In this document: positions 1-10,015 of the stretch, one piece after another
Position numbering within the stretch: the stretch's first letter is position 1
Layout: every line of letters starts with the position of its first letter
Origin: Yponomeuta sedellus
Taxonomy: Eukaryota; Arthropoda; Insecta; Lepidoptera; Yponomeutidae
Direction: 5' to 3'
Assembly (NCBI GenBank): GCA_934045075.1
Contig: OW203723.1
Coordinates: 24,455,615-24,519,614 of the forward strand
DNA: 64,000 nt
Notes under the pieces: generated by a model
What the model was told of the DNA's origin: nothing
Database searches by the model: none
What the model saw: only the letters and a program-made list of their open reading frames with translations
Translations under genes and position numbers: made by a program

Positions 1-2048
1 TCAGAGGCAGTTTATCTAATCTTTGGTAAGGAGAAGGACGTATCCATAGGTTCATTACACCTGTCTCTGAGGAATGTTTTAGAGGAATCGTATTTTTATA
101 AATTATACCGAAAACGTGTAGGTATTGAATATTAGTCAGTTGAAACAACACGGTTGAAAATAAATAGCGGTTTATTGCTGTTGTTGATCGTTGGTAGCCT
201 AATGATTTTTTTACACATTGTTTGTAATATGCACAATTGGCATCCTTGTCACCAAAGTTACTCTAGATCATAGTTATTTAGTGAAAAATATTTATGGGTT
301 CAGGTTTACCTACCTAATATTGTCCGTAGTAATTTTTTGTATAAACTTTATCCATTTTACTGTTTTGGTTCCAAATGAATAAAATAAAATAGGAAAAATC
401 AAAATATGACTTCTTCGGCTTCTCAATTTGCATAAAAATGGGAGAGAAATTCTTTGCAATAATTTACTAACTTAGCAGGTCTGAAACAAAAATTAATGTG
501 GGTACCAGACACTAATGTACCAAAACGTAAATATTAAAAAAGAAAATATTAAACAACGTCTGAAAGAAATTTTGTGTGAAAATTTACTAACTCATTAAAT
601 ACCTAAGAATTGCATTTCACAATTAGGTACCTACCTATATACCTACAGATGATATTCAAAATTTAAAGTATAGATCATTGTCGACACGCATAATACTAAG
701 TCTAGAACAAAAACCAATGCACCAAACACCAAAACAAAGAAAATTACATCCAAATGAATAGGAAACCCTGTTATTCTGACGGTGAGCGCATCATTTGCGC
801 AACGCCTGAAAATATTACAACAGCAACAATTCACATAGTTACATGCGTGCGTACGACGCCTCTGCAGGCGCTGCGACGGCGACATAAACTTGTGCATCAC
901 AAACGTGCAGTTACCATCAGCCATGCAAGTGGGAGACAAACGGACATGTTTTATTCTCTAACGTCATTGGTCTTAGTGGTCTATGTCTAAGTAGAGGGTG
1001 GTTCGTTTATTACGCAAGACAGTTTTAACAGCTTCCAGACACGCGCTCTCCCCAATGTTAGAAAAGTAGCGTAAGTCGTTTTTGCATAAGGTTCAACCAC
1101 CTCATGTAAAAAATACTTATTTGGACATTTAATAAAGCTGAGGAGTACCTTGCGCTCGACATTATAATGTTCCGAATTACGCCAATAAAAATTAGAAAAT
1201 AACAACGTCCAAATTACTTATTAATTGCGTTATTTGGAAAAAGACGTTTCCGCTAAAACACTCCTCAAATTCCGTTTAAATAGTCTGAGGTACAGTCTTT
1301 CACTCTATATATACTATTTAAACTGCAACTAAGGAGTGCTTTAAGAAATTGCGGTTTTATCATCAAGACTAGGTATGTATGTTATTTAAGTTTTTATTAA
1401 TGTTTCTGTTGAACTCACAAAAAAACTGATAAACTGTAGAGCGCATGGGAAATTTATGACATGTTTTGACCCAATTTGCAATTTAACACACTGAATCTCC
1501 AAGATATATTAATATAAATTAAGCCCGTAATTGGCCAAAGATAAATTATATTTATAACAGTGAATACTGCTGTGCTGTGGGTTTTGTAAATAAATACAAT
1601 AAATTAAAATATTTAATAATTGTAATTGTAACACAAGTTGGTCGAATTAGCATCGAGAGCACTATAGGCGACCATTGACGAATTATTTATTTATTTAACA
1701 GCAATACAATTACAATAATCAATAGGAGCGTAATAATATGCACATGCAGCCAGTAACAGATTTTACTATGTAGTTTAGAAAATTGTATTGAAGTCCACTG
1801 TGGTATATTTTAAAGGATCCCATAGATAACTATGGCCAATTTCCTTAGAGAATAGGAACGTTCCATGCTCATCAAAGTGCGTCCTTACGTTGGAGCGCGT
1901 CTCGAAGCGCGATGGCCAGCGTTGACAGCGTGCCGCTGACCGCTGGGTGGTGCCGCGCGAAAATGCGGGCGTCTAGCGGTCAAAATGATGCTGGTTCAAC
2001 ATGCGAAACGCTTCAATTCCCAATGGAGCCTAATTTCACACAAATACA
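1..2048. other. AT-rich sequence without recognisable genes
   Basis: Only short ORFs with no family resemblance are present. A GC-rich patch near 1885-1985 stands out from the surrounding DNA but has no splice-bounded or conserved reading frame that I can support. Confidence 0.5.
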
Positions 2049-2210
2049 GCAACGAAATACAGAGAGTAATTGTAAAGAGGTTCGAAATTTCACTGATGCT
2101 GGTGAGTCGCCCATAAGCTCAGTTGGAAGAGCGCTGGCACGTATAGCCAGAGGTCGCGGGTTCGAATCCCGGCATGGGTGGAATTTTCAGCCTCTAAATA
2201 GGTTTTTACA
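2049..2210 (+). mobile_element. SINE-T copy (tRNA-derived SINE)
   Basis: The tRNA-like part starts near 2109. It has an A box (AGCTCAGTTGG) and a B box (GGTTCGAATCC), followed by the family tail GCCTCTAAATAGGTTTTTA. The head carries the conserved block before the tRNA part, ending in TTCGAAATTTCACTGATG. The copy stops at the GGTTTTTA position and lacks the TTAGCACGGGTTAGTGC extension seen in other copies. Confidence 0.85.
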
Positions 2211-2235
2211 AACACAACTCCCAATTAACCCACTG

Positions 2236-2403
2236 ATTCGTCATCATGGTCAGGAGAAAAGATGGTCAGAGTGGAGTTTTTTTTTCGCTGCCTTTTGCTC
2301 CACTACAATACGGCCCGAAGGCAGCGTTTTACATTTTACATCGTACATTAACATTCAGCAAACAGAATGTAAGTTCTTTATGTTGAAATAAATTGATTGA
2401 TTG
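2236..2403 (+). repeat. 3' end of an unidentified retroelement, tail (ATTG)n
   Basis: This segment ends in AATAAATTGATTGATTGAT. It is matched in reverse orientation by 46455-46656, which shares the ATGGTCAGAGTGGAGT-type block and the CTTCGGGCCGTATTGTAG block. It is therefore a dispersed repeat, probably a LINE or SINE 3' end. Confidence 0.6.
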
Positions 2404-2660
2404 ATCAGAACCAGCCGGTGTCAGCCCACTGCTGGACACATGCCTCTCCCAAGACACGCCACTGAGCCCGATCTTCGGCTCTCCTCTTCCAGTCACTGCT
2501 CATCGCTTTGCGAATGTCGTCGCTCCACCAGGTCACAGGGCGTCTTACGCTGCGTTTGCGGATACGCGGTCTCCACTCAAGATCCTGTCTAGCCCATCGG
2601 TTATCAGTTCTGCGCAGATCACTGATTGACAAGTAGTCAGTAACTATTAGTCTGATCACC
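2403..2660 (-). mobile_element. RTE-type LINE, ORF2 C-terminus
   Basis: The minus strand encodes the C-terminal tail of an RTE-like polyprotein: a WRPRIRKRSVRRP block, then WWSDDIRKA, RAEDRAQWRVLGEACVQQW and a stop. The same tail recurs at 9198, 34560, 45105, 47117 and 47847. It is a 5'-truncated, dead copy, and its 3' end abuts the tail of the preceding repeat. Confidence 0.75.
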
Positions 2661-3034
2661 GGAGCAATGTCGTTCTAGGTATTGTTCGCTACCGTTCGAT
2701 AACGTTCAATATCTATTTATACAATTTTTTTTTTCATGCTTGAAAATAGTCTAAATAGATGGCATCTTTAATAATTACTGATATAACATAACCGGCTTTA
2801 AAACCAACCGGATTTCAGTAGGTATAATAGGCGTGACGACCGTATCAAATAATCAAAGATTAACAATATAAAGCGAAAGTACAGATTAAAAGGATTTAAA
2901 GCACGCCATGATACTGCGAGCTGTTTTCCCACAGATTTAAAATAATTTTAGCAAAATGGCTTTAACTTTCGTTAAACCTGGAATATTTAAGTTTTCTTGT
3001 AAATAATAAAATGTGCCCACATTTTTTTTAAGCA
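2661..3034. other. no recognisable feature
   Basis: AT-rich sequence with no ORF, repeat match or RNA structure that I can support. Confidence 0.4.
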
Positions 3035-3125
3035 GAACAGTTTACACTTGACCCCAGTCACGCCTAATGGTAAGCGAAGGCGGGGTATACGATGTTACCT
3101 GTTAAATGCCGGTTAACTCTACTTT
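3035..3125 (-). mobile_element. LINE-D 3' fragment
   Basis: Inverse of the 3' part of the LINE fragment at 38788-39110. Both contain the coding tail AACCGGCATTTAACAGGTAA followed by a GACCCCGTCTTCGCTTA-like block. Confidence 0.6.
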
Positions 3126-3186
3126 ATGGGAGTGGATATAAAACCTATCGTCTGGCCTATTATACTTCTATAGGAAGAGAACTCAC

Positions 3187-3336
3187 AGGCCGGATGGTCG
3201 TAGAGCGGCGCGACCCTTGTGCCTTCCAGCGGCCCGCCGGCGAGCTTCGCCGACAGAGCCTCCAGAAACTCCCGCACGCCGCGCAGGTCCCCGTGCGAGG
3301 GACGCTCCTCCAGGCTGTCGCCCTCCGCTTCCTCGT
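3187..3336 (-). CDS. internal exon of an unidentified minus-strand gene (exon B)
   Basis: On the minus strand an acceptor (CCCCAG) precedes 3336 and a strong donor (GTGAGT) follows 3187. Joined to the exon at 4403-4503, the split codon becomes Asp and the frame stays open for 49 codons. It reads an acidic stretch (EEAEGDSLEERPSHGDL) and then a likely helix (RGVREFLEALSAKLAGG). The other two frames are also open because the exon is GC-rich, but only this one keeps phase and has ordinary protein composition. The last base starts a codon completed downstream, so the gene continues toward or past position 1; I found no next exon. I do not recognise the family. Confidence 0.6.
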
Positions 3337-3468
3337 CTGGGGACCAAAGTTACATAGCCATCAATCGGGTGTGACGTAATGCCAAAAGGGCTACTATAAC
3401 ATAAAGGATTACTCAGATGACAATGATGTCTGAAATTAAAGCCAGTACAATGCATGAGAATATCCAGA

Positions 3469-3584
3469 GAAAGCGCTCGTGGCCTAGTCGAACCGAGTGA
3501 TTGGTCAATCACTTGAGTTAAACAACAACAGGCGCGGTTGCGTGCTGGATAGGTGACCGTCCCGTCACTACCGCTAGTGGCATT
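3469..3584 (+). mobile_element. SINE-5S head fragment
   Basis: Contains the 5S-like block GAGTTAAACAACAACAGGCG followed by a GGATAGGTGACCG C-box-like motif and the family sequence CTAGTGGCATT. It is the 5' third of the family as seen at 54846-55180. Confidence 0.7.
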
Positions 3585-3611
3585 ATGTTTTATAATAATT
3601 ATTACGTAAAT

Positions 3612-3686
3612 TCTACTATTTTTATTTTTAATGCACAAACCCCGCGAATCTCGGCATGAGTGGAATTTTTAGCCTCTAAATAGGTA
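3612..3686 (-). mobile_element. SINE-T snap-back fragment inside LINE-A
   Basis: An antisense tail (ACTATTTTTATTTTTAATGCA) is joined directly to a sense segment (CGGCATGAGTGG, then GCCTCTAAATAGGT). LINE-A sequence resumes on the right, with an approximate duplication TACGTAAA/TATGTAAA at the borders. Confidence 0.65.
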
Positions 3687-3858
3687 TGTAAACTCTGTTA
3701 ATTAATGACTTTGAAAAGACTAACTTTGGATTTTTTGTCCATTTTTTTCTCCAAAATGATCTAGATTTTGAAATGGAGAACTAGTTTGAATTGTAACGTT
3801 CATTTAAGCAGCAGTTTCTGCGCTACTTTGAATAAAACCTTTTCATTTAATTTCATTG

Positions 3859-4402
3859 GATTTTTACCATACCTACAGGCGCTTTGGACTCGGCAGTTTA
3901 CAAATGACCGGTAAAACTTAGCGGGATATTCTACTCGTCAATACAAACAGCTTGTGCAATGAGGTCAACTTCGTGGTATCTAAAAAAATATTACATGTTT
4001 CGTATCTACATTCCCTTGATAAAATACTTAAAAATGAAGTGATGATACTTAAAAATAAAAAATAAAACACTTAAATTGCGTATTAAAATTCTTTAAATGA
4101 ATCCTGAGTGATGCAGACAGCTATTTTTTTTTATTACTTAAGTACTACTCTAAGTACTACTAATAACAGCTACTTTTATTAATCGGCATAGTAATTCCTT
4201 CAGTTTCACTCGACTTTTTCGATACACTAGCATATCTATTGTGTGTCGACGTGTGTTCTGTATAAATGCCAATCACATTTTCTACGTCTCAACTTTGATC
4301 GTATCAAAAAATATTTAGCTACATCCAAGCTACACCAAGGAAAGCCGTGATATCATCAAAAAAAAAGCGTATCTATTACGGAGTATAGTAGAAATAACTC
4401 AC
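3859..4402. other. intron sequence, nothing recognised
   Basis: AT-rich remainder of the intron between exon A and exon B of the minus-strand gene. No conserved ORF or repeat was identified. Confidence 0.4.
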
Positions 4403-4503
4403 CGATTTGCTCCAGCTTTTCGGTGGTGAATGACCACGGCATCAGAGTGACAGCTCGCTGCACTTGCCGGAGGAACCACGCGCCCTTCTCGAACTTCAAT
4501 GGC
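4403..4503 (-). CDS. internal exon of an unidentified minus-strand gene (exon A)
   Basis: The minus strand shows an acceptor (ATTTCAG) before 4503 and a GTGAGT donor after 4403. The 101-bp exon carries one leading base, 33 codons and one trailing base. It reads PLKFEKGAWFLRQVQRAV, then a TLMPWSFTTEKLEQI segment. This is a well-mixed, helix-rich composition unlike the chance ORFs nearby. Its phase fits exon B at 3187-3336 exactly. Upstream exons should lie at higher coordinates but were not found. The product is unknown. Confidence 0.65.
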
Positions 4504-4569
4504 CTGAAATGCAACGATACAGTATTCCTTAATTTGGCAAAGATAGATCGATGGAGAGAGAGCACTTCA

Positions 4570-4760
4570 TCTATAATATAAAAATGAATCGCTGAATGTG
4601 TTGGTAAGCGCAAATCTCGAGAGCAGCTGAACCGATTTCGCTAATTCTTTTTTAGAATATTTCTTGAAGTACGAGTACGAGGATGGTTCTTACGGAGAGA
4701 AAAAATAGATAATAATTAAAGAATCGACTGTTGCGGTACGAAGTTCGCTGGGTCAGCTAG
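4570..4760 (+). mobile_element. mini-Helitron, 191 bp
   Basis: Begins TCTATAATATAAAAATGAAT and ends GGGTCAGCTAG. The flanks are A on the left and T on the right, as expected for Helitrons (TC...CTAG between A and T). A second copy of the family is at 10405-10567. No Rep/helicase coding is present. Confidence 0.75.
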
Positions 4761-4894
4761 TTGTACATAAAAATGGAAACTACACTGATCTAACACAAAG
4801 TCACGCGCAGACGTCGCCATATTTACAAATAAGTATAAAACATAAAACAATCGTAATACATTTTTTAAACGTTTCATAGACTCGGCTCTTTTTT

Positions 4895-5200
4895 GCACAT
4901 GTACCCCACGTCAACTCAGAGAAAAAACTGAGACAAAATCGCAAAAAAATGGACGTGGTTTTGCCCATTCACAGACTATTCGAACGGCTTCCAAATGGCA
5001 TGGTGCACTTTTTTGACATTGACAGTCGGCCGCAAACGGCGTCCATATGGATTGGACGGATGGATTTCCATCCGTTTGGAAATCCAAAGCAGAGACGACG
5101 TCCATTCAACTGGCATAAGTATTTCACATTCACGTGCGATTTTGGAAGACGTCCACTCTATTTGGATTGATGGACGTATCGTCATGGCGACCTTTAGATA
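4895..5200. repeat. palindrome-rich segment with repeated GTCCA motifs
   Basis: Contains several short imperfect palindromes built on GTCCA/TGGAC, for example ACGTCCACT...TTGATGGACGT near 5149-5178 and GTCCATATGGATTGGAC near 5040. Open frames on both strands are a by-product of this composition. It may be an old DNA-element remnant; no family is assigned. Confidence 0.35.
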
Positions 5201-5331
5201 AAGCAATAATCCAAAGGCATCATGTCTTTTATGACTTCTATGACTGCACTATCATACTTCTTTTTCTATTCGTGTCAGCGATTCATCCTTATACTTTGCT
5301 TAGCACCATCATGATTTTAATTTGCTTAACA
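5201..5331. other. no recognisable feature
   Basis: Short AT-rich spacer. Confidence 0.3.
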
Positions 5332-5450
5332 CGTTAGTTTAGCGATTAACATGATTAACTACCAAATCAGAGGTCATGAGTTCGATTCCTACTGAAGGGC
5401 GCCGTCTTCTCTATATCAAATGACCTCAGTCTGGGTGCAGAAGCCCTTCG
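5332..5450 (+). mobile_element. SINE-U fragment (second tRNA-like SINE family)
   Basis: Contains a tRNA-like B box in the context AGGTCATGAGTTCGATTCC, followed by CAGTCTGGGTG. The same arrangement occurs at 42722 and 43214. Confidence 0.55.
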
Positions 5451-6425
5451 CCCTAACCGCTGCACAGACGCCTGCGTCTAAGGATCAGAGGTATCACTTC
5501 CACTTCAACTGACACAACTAGGCTGTTGTAGACAGAGTTATAAGGAGGTGACCTCCGCAACTATGATACACGCCCTCGTCTAAGGTTGGAAGACATCGCT
5601 TTTGCTCTAACACAAACAGCAGGCTGTTTAACACAAGCTCAGGACTTCATTCCTGAAGTCCCGAGCAATGCAAACGCAGGGAATCTACCTTGCTAACCTC
5701 CGCGCGAACGATGGACGATAGTTCTACGAATGGACGCATCGCTTTCATAAACTCATTCATAACGCACCTTCGAAGGGACGCGTCGATATCACTCCTAACA
5801 ATTAAGAGTGTTACTTCTCTTCATCTACTCCTGAGTGATGCAGATTCAGGAAAGGAATCCGCGTTGCTGGTCGCCAATGTTAGACAACAACATCTACGGA
5901 CCCATCGTTAGATGTTGTTGTCTAGGCATTGCTTGCAATCCGAACTCCCTCCTCAGTGATTTTGTGTAGGGAAGTAAACCTCTTTGCTAATCTCCGCACT
6001 AACAACATAAAATATAGACGCACATATTACAATTGTATTTCGCTGTCACTAATTCAATCAGGTCCAAAGGTGGCTGTCGAGTGGAAACCCGCCGGAGGCT
6101 TAGGACGACCCGGAAAACCGTCCCAGACGTGGGTGAGATCTGTTCTCTCTCAGACGAAGGAGAAAGGAGTAACTTGGCTGGAGCTACCAGCCCTAGCAAT
6201 GAACAGAGACAAATGGAAAGCCCTTGTCAGCCCAGACTTTACGTAAGAGCAAAGGGACCAAAGAAAGATTCAAACAGGCCTGTCTCGTTACTTACTCCTG
6301 CGTGATGCAGATGCAGGGAAGAAACCCGCCTTGCTGGTCACCTCCGCACCTACGACAGACGCCCGCGTCTGACGATGCGAGGCATCGCTTGCGCTCCGGT
6401 TCACTTCTGGAAGAGAAGAAAAGGA
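5430..6425. repeat. degenerate tandem repeat of about 110-130 bp, with a LINE insertion
   Basis: Diverged units share blocks such as CTCCTGAGTGATGCAGAT, CCTTGCTGGTCACCTCCG and CGCGTCTGACGATGCGAGG. They are recognisable near 5455, 5545, 5670, 5825, 5935 and 6295. The ORFs here follow the repeat and show no protein family. A LINE-E fragment interrupts the array at 6046-6245. Confidence 0.5.
6046..6245 (+). mobile_element. LINE-E ORF2 C-terminal fragment
   Basis: One frame reads a retrotransposon C-terminal tail: GGLGRPGKPSQTWVRSVLS, then WLELPALAMNRDKWKALVS and a stop. A damaged minus-strand homologue is at 57673-57810. Such tails follow the reverse transcriptase domain in many LINEs; the clade is not assigned. 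Confidence 0.6.
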
Positions 6426-6655
6426 TTGTTTAGCAACAACACTATAACGTTTATATCTGTCATGGATGATTTATTGGTAACTCCTACCTAAATTAGACTA
6501 CTCGGTGCAATGTCGAAGCCTATGTTTTGTTATCTATAATGTTTGGAATCTGTGGCATAACTAAGCGCAAAAAATCCTCAGCGATTCCAATTGCCTGTCA
6601 ATTAATTTGACAGTTTGACAACTGGAATCGTTCAGGATTTGGTACGCGTTTCATC
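6426..6655. other. no recognisable feature
   Basis: AT-rich spacer with no supported element. Confidence 0.3.
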
Positions 6656-6825
6656 ATCAACTCATTATGTCCCCACCGAAGGGCACGGCTCTCTTTCCTG
6701 AGGAAGGTATAGGAGGCTTGCAAGACTGGTGGCAGGTCTTACTGTCAGAAGTTTTCGAGCCGCCCTAAGGCTTGGGTTAACGACTGCCATCTATCGACGG
6801 CAGCCGGCTCCAACTGCTTAACGTG
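6656..6825 (-). mobile_element. SINE-5S 3' fragment
   Basis: Minus-strand copy of the 3' body: CCACCGAAGGGCACGG, TCCTGAGGAAGGTATAGG, then CTTACTGTCAGAAGTTTTC and GCCGCCCTAAGGC, as in 16304-16650 and 24321-24676. The 5S-like head is missing. Confidence 0.7.
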
Positions 6826-7000
6826 CACGTACAATACGTAAAAAATATAGTTGCAGTTGCTATATTATAGTTGCAGCTCGTACCTATATTAAGAATTACG
6901 ACAGCCAAATTCTGAGCGATTCCAGTCCAGCTGGCAAATTAGTACGGAATTACACGATTGCTAAATTTTTGGTGTGCGTAATTAGACCCAAGACAAAACC

Positions 7001-7157
7001 TTCGAAAACTCATCCTGACTGCGAGGATTTTTGTTCAAATTATCTGTCGGGCAATATACTCGGCTTTAAACAGTAGAGTTTGCACTTCGCAGTGGGTATT
7101 GGCGAAACTAAAATTGGTCTCGCGCAGATTGGTCATGCGAATGCGCCGGCGCCTGTC
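7001..7157. repeat. direct repeat, copy 1 (partner 7653-7807)
   Basis: About 155 bp starting TTCGAAAACTCATCC and ending ATGCGCCGGCGCCTGTC. It is repeated with modest divergence at 7653-7807, and a SINE-5S copy lies between the two. It is far too long to be a target-site duplication, so it is a local duplication or a dispersed repeat present twice. Confidence 0.7.
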
Positions 7158-7266
7158 GACGCGCCGTGTGTGGATAGCACGCACCTCTTACACTTTGGCT
7201 CTCTCTTCCACATCATTGGACGGTTTCAGATTGGACCATAACTGTAACTGCGTGTCATGGTTGGTA

Positions 7267-7621
7267 GTTCAATTCATCGTCAACCCATTATGTCCCCACC
7301 GAGGGGCAGTCTCTTCCCTGAGGAAGGTATAGGCCATACTCCATCACGGGGGCCAAGTCCGGATTTTTGGAGGCTCGCAATACTAGTGGCGGGTCTTACT
7401 GTCAGAAGTTATCAAACCGCCCACAAGACCTCTGACATGGCTTAATGACTGCCATTAATGACAGCCTTAGCGTGCCTTGCGAAGCATGGAAGCACTTGGA
7501 AAAAAAAAACAGTAGCGGTAGTCATGGGACGGTCACCCATTCTGCACCTGACCGCGCCTGTTGTTTCTTAACTCAGGTGATTGATTTCAATCACTCGAAT
7601 TGACTAGGCTACGAGCGCTCC
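7267..7621 (-). mobile_element. SINE-5S, near full length
   Basis: Read on the minus strand: CTCGTAGCC-like start, a 5S-like GAGTTAAGAAACAACAGGCG block, GGTCAGGTGCAGAATGGGTG, then GACCGTCCC and the shared body. It ends in GACATAATGGGTTGACG. It contains an A-run near 7501. It separates the two copies of a 155-bp direct repeat. Confidence 0.75.
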
Positions 7622-7652
7622 ATAAGATAAGTTTACCGGCAGTTATTATTCC

Positions 7653-7807
7653 TTCGCAAACTCATCCCGAATGTGGATTTTTGTTCAAATTATCTGTCCG
7701 GCAATACACTCTGCTTTACACAGTCGAGTTTACACTTCGCAGTTGGTGTTGGCTAAACTAAAATTGGCCTCGCTCAGATTGGTCATGTGAATGCGCCGGC
7801 GCCTGTC
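7653..7807. repeat. direct repeat, copy 2 (partner 7001-7157)
   Basis: Diverged copy of 7001-7157, sharing the block TTTTTGTTCAAATTATCTGT and the terminal GCGCCGGCGCCTGTC. Confidence 0.7.
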
Positions 7808-8100
7808 AATAATAGAGTAATCCCACCAAAACATAAATGACAAAAAACTGACCAATCTCGTTTTAAGAAAATACAAGATATGTACTTAAGAACTTTCCAA
7901 GTTCCTTGCCTTCATGGAATTAGCAAAAATACGTGCGACTTTGCCAATGCCCATCGAATATTAAGGTAAATACGTATACATAATAAAATAAACTTACATA
8001 GTCATATCATACATAAATACAATCATAAAAATACATAAACATTAAGTTATAATAGCAAGCATGAGAGGAAAGAATAAATGCGGTATACAAATATTGAAAA
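7808..8100. other. no recognisable feature
   Basis: AT-rich spacer with no ORF or repeat that I can support. Confidence 0.3.
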
Positions 8101-8306
8101 AAACCTCTTTACAATATTCTCTGTATTACTTCAGCCAATGTCGCTGCCTGTACGTAATACAGAGAATATTGTAAAGCGGTTCGAAATTTCACTGATGCCG
8201 GTGAGTCACCCATTAGCTCAGTTGGAAAGAGCGCTGGCGCGGATAGCCAGAGGTCGCGGGTTCGAATCCCGGCATGGGTGGAATTTTTAGCCTCTAAATA
8301 GGTTTA
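8101..8306 (+). mobile_element. SINE-T with snapped-back head
   Basis: An antisense head piece (CTCTTTACAATATTCTCTGT) is followed about 30 bp later by its sense copy (ACAGAGAATATTGTAAAG). The normal tRNA-like part follows at 8207-8280. That part can fold as a full cloverleaf: 7-bp acceptor stem CACCCAT/ATGGGTG, D arm, CTGGC/GCCAG anticodon stem, and T arm with TTCGAAT. Position 33 of the anticodon loop is C instead of the usual T, so it is not a working tRNA. Confidence 0.85.
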
Positions 8307-8610
8307 AAAAGTTTTTTCTAAGATCGAGTTGTAGGAGCAAACGTTATAAAGACAAACATGCAATGGGGACAAAGTGGGGGTATTTTATAATCATAAGCGT
8401 ATCAAGTGCATGCTAGGCCTTCTGTCCACTGCTCCAGTGACTGGGTCGTTGCCCCACATTCTGACGTTGCACAATATCGTCGATAAGCGATAGTCTACGC
8501 GTTGCATTGTTTTTTGTTTGCTTTGGGCCGGCAATAGAAGCGCTTTTGAGCGTGATTAGATTAAGTGGCGGTTGGCACATAACTAGGGATTAATTACTTG
8601 GAACTAATTG
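8307..8610. other. no recognisable feature
   Basis: Mixed-composition spacer without a supported gene or repeat. Confidence 0.3.
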
Positions 8611-8624
8611 TATTTTTTTTTATG

Positions 8625-8880
8625 AAAGCTACAACAGCCTATAGCATATATATAATAACCATACTGCTTGAAGCTCGTAATTATTCCATTGCTGTCTCAG
8701 GCTATCGCTCAGAGAATGAGAGATAATTACAGTAAAAAAATTCTTGAATAATGCTTGCCTGGAAGAAATTACTTTTAGTAATAAGGCCGCCACTTGTACT
8801 GTACTTGTACCGTCATTTTTGAAGTCTCCTACGTAATTACTGGTGTACATGCAATGAAGAATATTCTATCTATCTATAAT
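8625..8880 (+). mobile_element. LINE-B 3' end
   Basis: Contains the family signature CTTGCCTGGAAGAAATT, AATAAGGCCGCC, then GTGTACATGCAATGAAGAAT and a CTATCTATCTAT tail. This 3' end recurs at 21310, 31786, 37410, 37690, 44750, 57932 and 61640. Copies are heavily 5'-truncated and non-coding. Confidence 0.75.
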
Positions 8881-8886
8881 AATTTA

Positions 8887-9018
8887 GAGTTTTTTTGTCA
8901 ATTTTTTCTCCAAAATGATCTAGATTTTGAAATGGACACCTAGTTTGAATTGTAAAGTTTATTAAGCCGAAGTTTCTGCGCTTCTTTGAATAAAACCTTT
9001 TCATTTAATTTAATTTCT
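8887..9018 (+). mobile_element. LINE-A 3' end
   Basis: Matches the last 130 bp of LINE-A: CAAAATGATCTAGATTTTGA, then GAATAAAACCTTTTCATTTA. Confidence 0.8.
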
Positions 9019-9197
9019 TGACTACCGTCTCAACTGAGCAACTAAAGTACCTGTATGTATAATTATAATAGTTAATGAAAAAAAAAAGTTCCGAATAGTG
9101 TAACACAAATAATTATGATACTAATTTAAAGTTGTTTCTTAGGGCCCATTTGTGAATAGAGAATTTCTCTAAGTAAATACTTAAGTAACGTTCTGTC

Positions 9198-9869
9198 GCT
9201 CAGAGAATCAGCAAGCTGAAGTGGCAGTGGGCTGGCCATATCTCGCGAAGAACCGACAACCGTTGGTGTAAACGTGTTCTTGAGTGGAGACCGCGACTCG
9301 GCAAACGTAGTGTAGGACGCCCTCCGACCAGATATCTATTTTTGAATCACTCCTATGAAATTTATCGTCGAATGCGACGTAAGTCACACTCGTCTTCTAA
9401 GTCGCATGATCTCGTTTTTCCGTATTTTTTAATCCAAATATCCATTAAGAATTAGATATTCTTAAAAATTCATTTTCTACACTGAAGATCGCCATATTTA
9501 CAATCTACAACCAGTTATCAGGAGCAAATTCACATTTATCGCTAGGTAGGTATCTGTGCGCAGCACAATACAAATTAACACAAATTTTGACAATTAATCT
9601 ATCGATCGACATACGAGACGAGTGGTAAGGACCATTCGTTGCAGTCCAGTGATTCAAAAATACGGAATTTCGTATGTCGAACGAAAATCAGTAGAAATCG
9701 AGCGCTCGACGCGAGACGAGTGATTCAAAAATAGAGGTGGGATGACGGTCTGCGAAAAACTGCCGGCAGATGCTGGATGCGGCAAGCTGAAGACAGGGCG
9801 CTATGGCACTCATTAGGGGAGGGCTATGTCCAGCAGTGGACTATATAATATAGCCTGAAGAAGAAAAAG
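9198..9869 (+). mobile_element. RTE LINE 3' fragment inserted in a MITE
   Basis: Encodes RTE-type C-terminal pieces (KLKWQWAGHISRRTDNRW, then WRPRLGKRSVGRPPTR) before the internal MITE, and CWMRQAEDRALWHSLGEGY after it. It ends in GCCTGAAGAAGAAAAAG. The 11-bp target duplication AACGTTCTGTC at 9187-9197 and 9870-9880 proves the insertion. Confidence 0.85.
9336..9734. mobile_element. MITE inside the RTE fragment
   Basis: About 399 bp with terminal inverted repeats CTATTTTTGAATCACT and AGTGATTCAAAAATAG. It interrupts the conserved RTE sequence between the CCTCCGACCAG and GTGGGATGAC blocks. A further internal copy of the TIR core (AGTGATTCAAAAATA) lies near 9649. It carries no transposase; the superfamily is not assigned. 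Confidence 0.75.
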
Positions 9870-10015
9870 AACGTTCTGTCACGCGCGTTCTGGAAAATTC
9901 GAAGAGACACCCCTACAGTTAAGTATTTACAAAGCGAAATTCTCTTAGGCTTAAATTGGCCCTTAGTATCATATACTGTTAGTTTTTAATAGTAATTCTA
10001 AGACTATACAGAATT

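Larger units (their letters stand above)
3381..3858 (+). mobile_element. LINE-A 3' end, interrupted twice
   Basis: Matches the 3' end of LINE-A at 12708-12950, from GCCAAAAGGGCT through TGACAATGATGTCTG to the terminal GAATAAAACCTTTTC. The LINE sequence is split by a SINE-5S head (3469-3584) and a SINE-T fragment (3612-3686). It lies in the intron between the two minus-strand exons. Confidence 0.75.
9141..9964. mobile_element. fold-back MITE (family F) split by an RTE fragment
   Basis: The outer arms pair as an inverted repeat: AGGGCCCATT...AGAGAATTTC on the left and GAAATTCTCTTA...GGCCCTT on the right. The family recurs at 17788-17936, 38750-39225 and 48475-48600. An RTE fragment is inserted at 9198-9869 and flanked by the 11-bp duplication AACGTTCTGTC. 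Confidence 0.75.

Noticed and set aside
3183..3638. 151-codon minus-strand ORF rich in Gly, Arg and Ala
   Set aside because: It overlaps the real exon in a different frame. The exon frame is fixed by splice phase with 4403-4503.
7001..7807. LTR retrotransposon
   Set aside because: The 155-bp direct repeats lack TG...CA ends, a primer-binding site and any gag/pol coding between them.
8207..8280. tRNA gene with a full cloverleaf
   Set aside because: It is the head domain of SINE-T, continuous with the SINE tail and repeated at many loci. The anticodon loop lacks T at position 33, and there is no terminator of its own.
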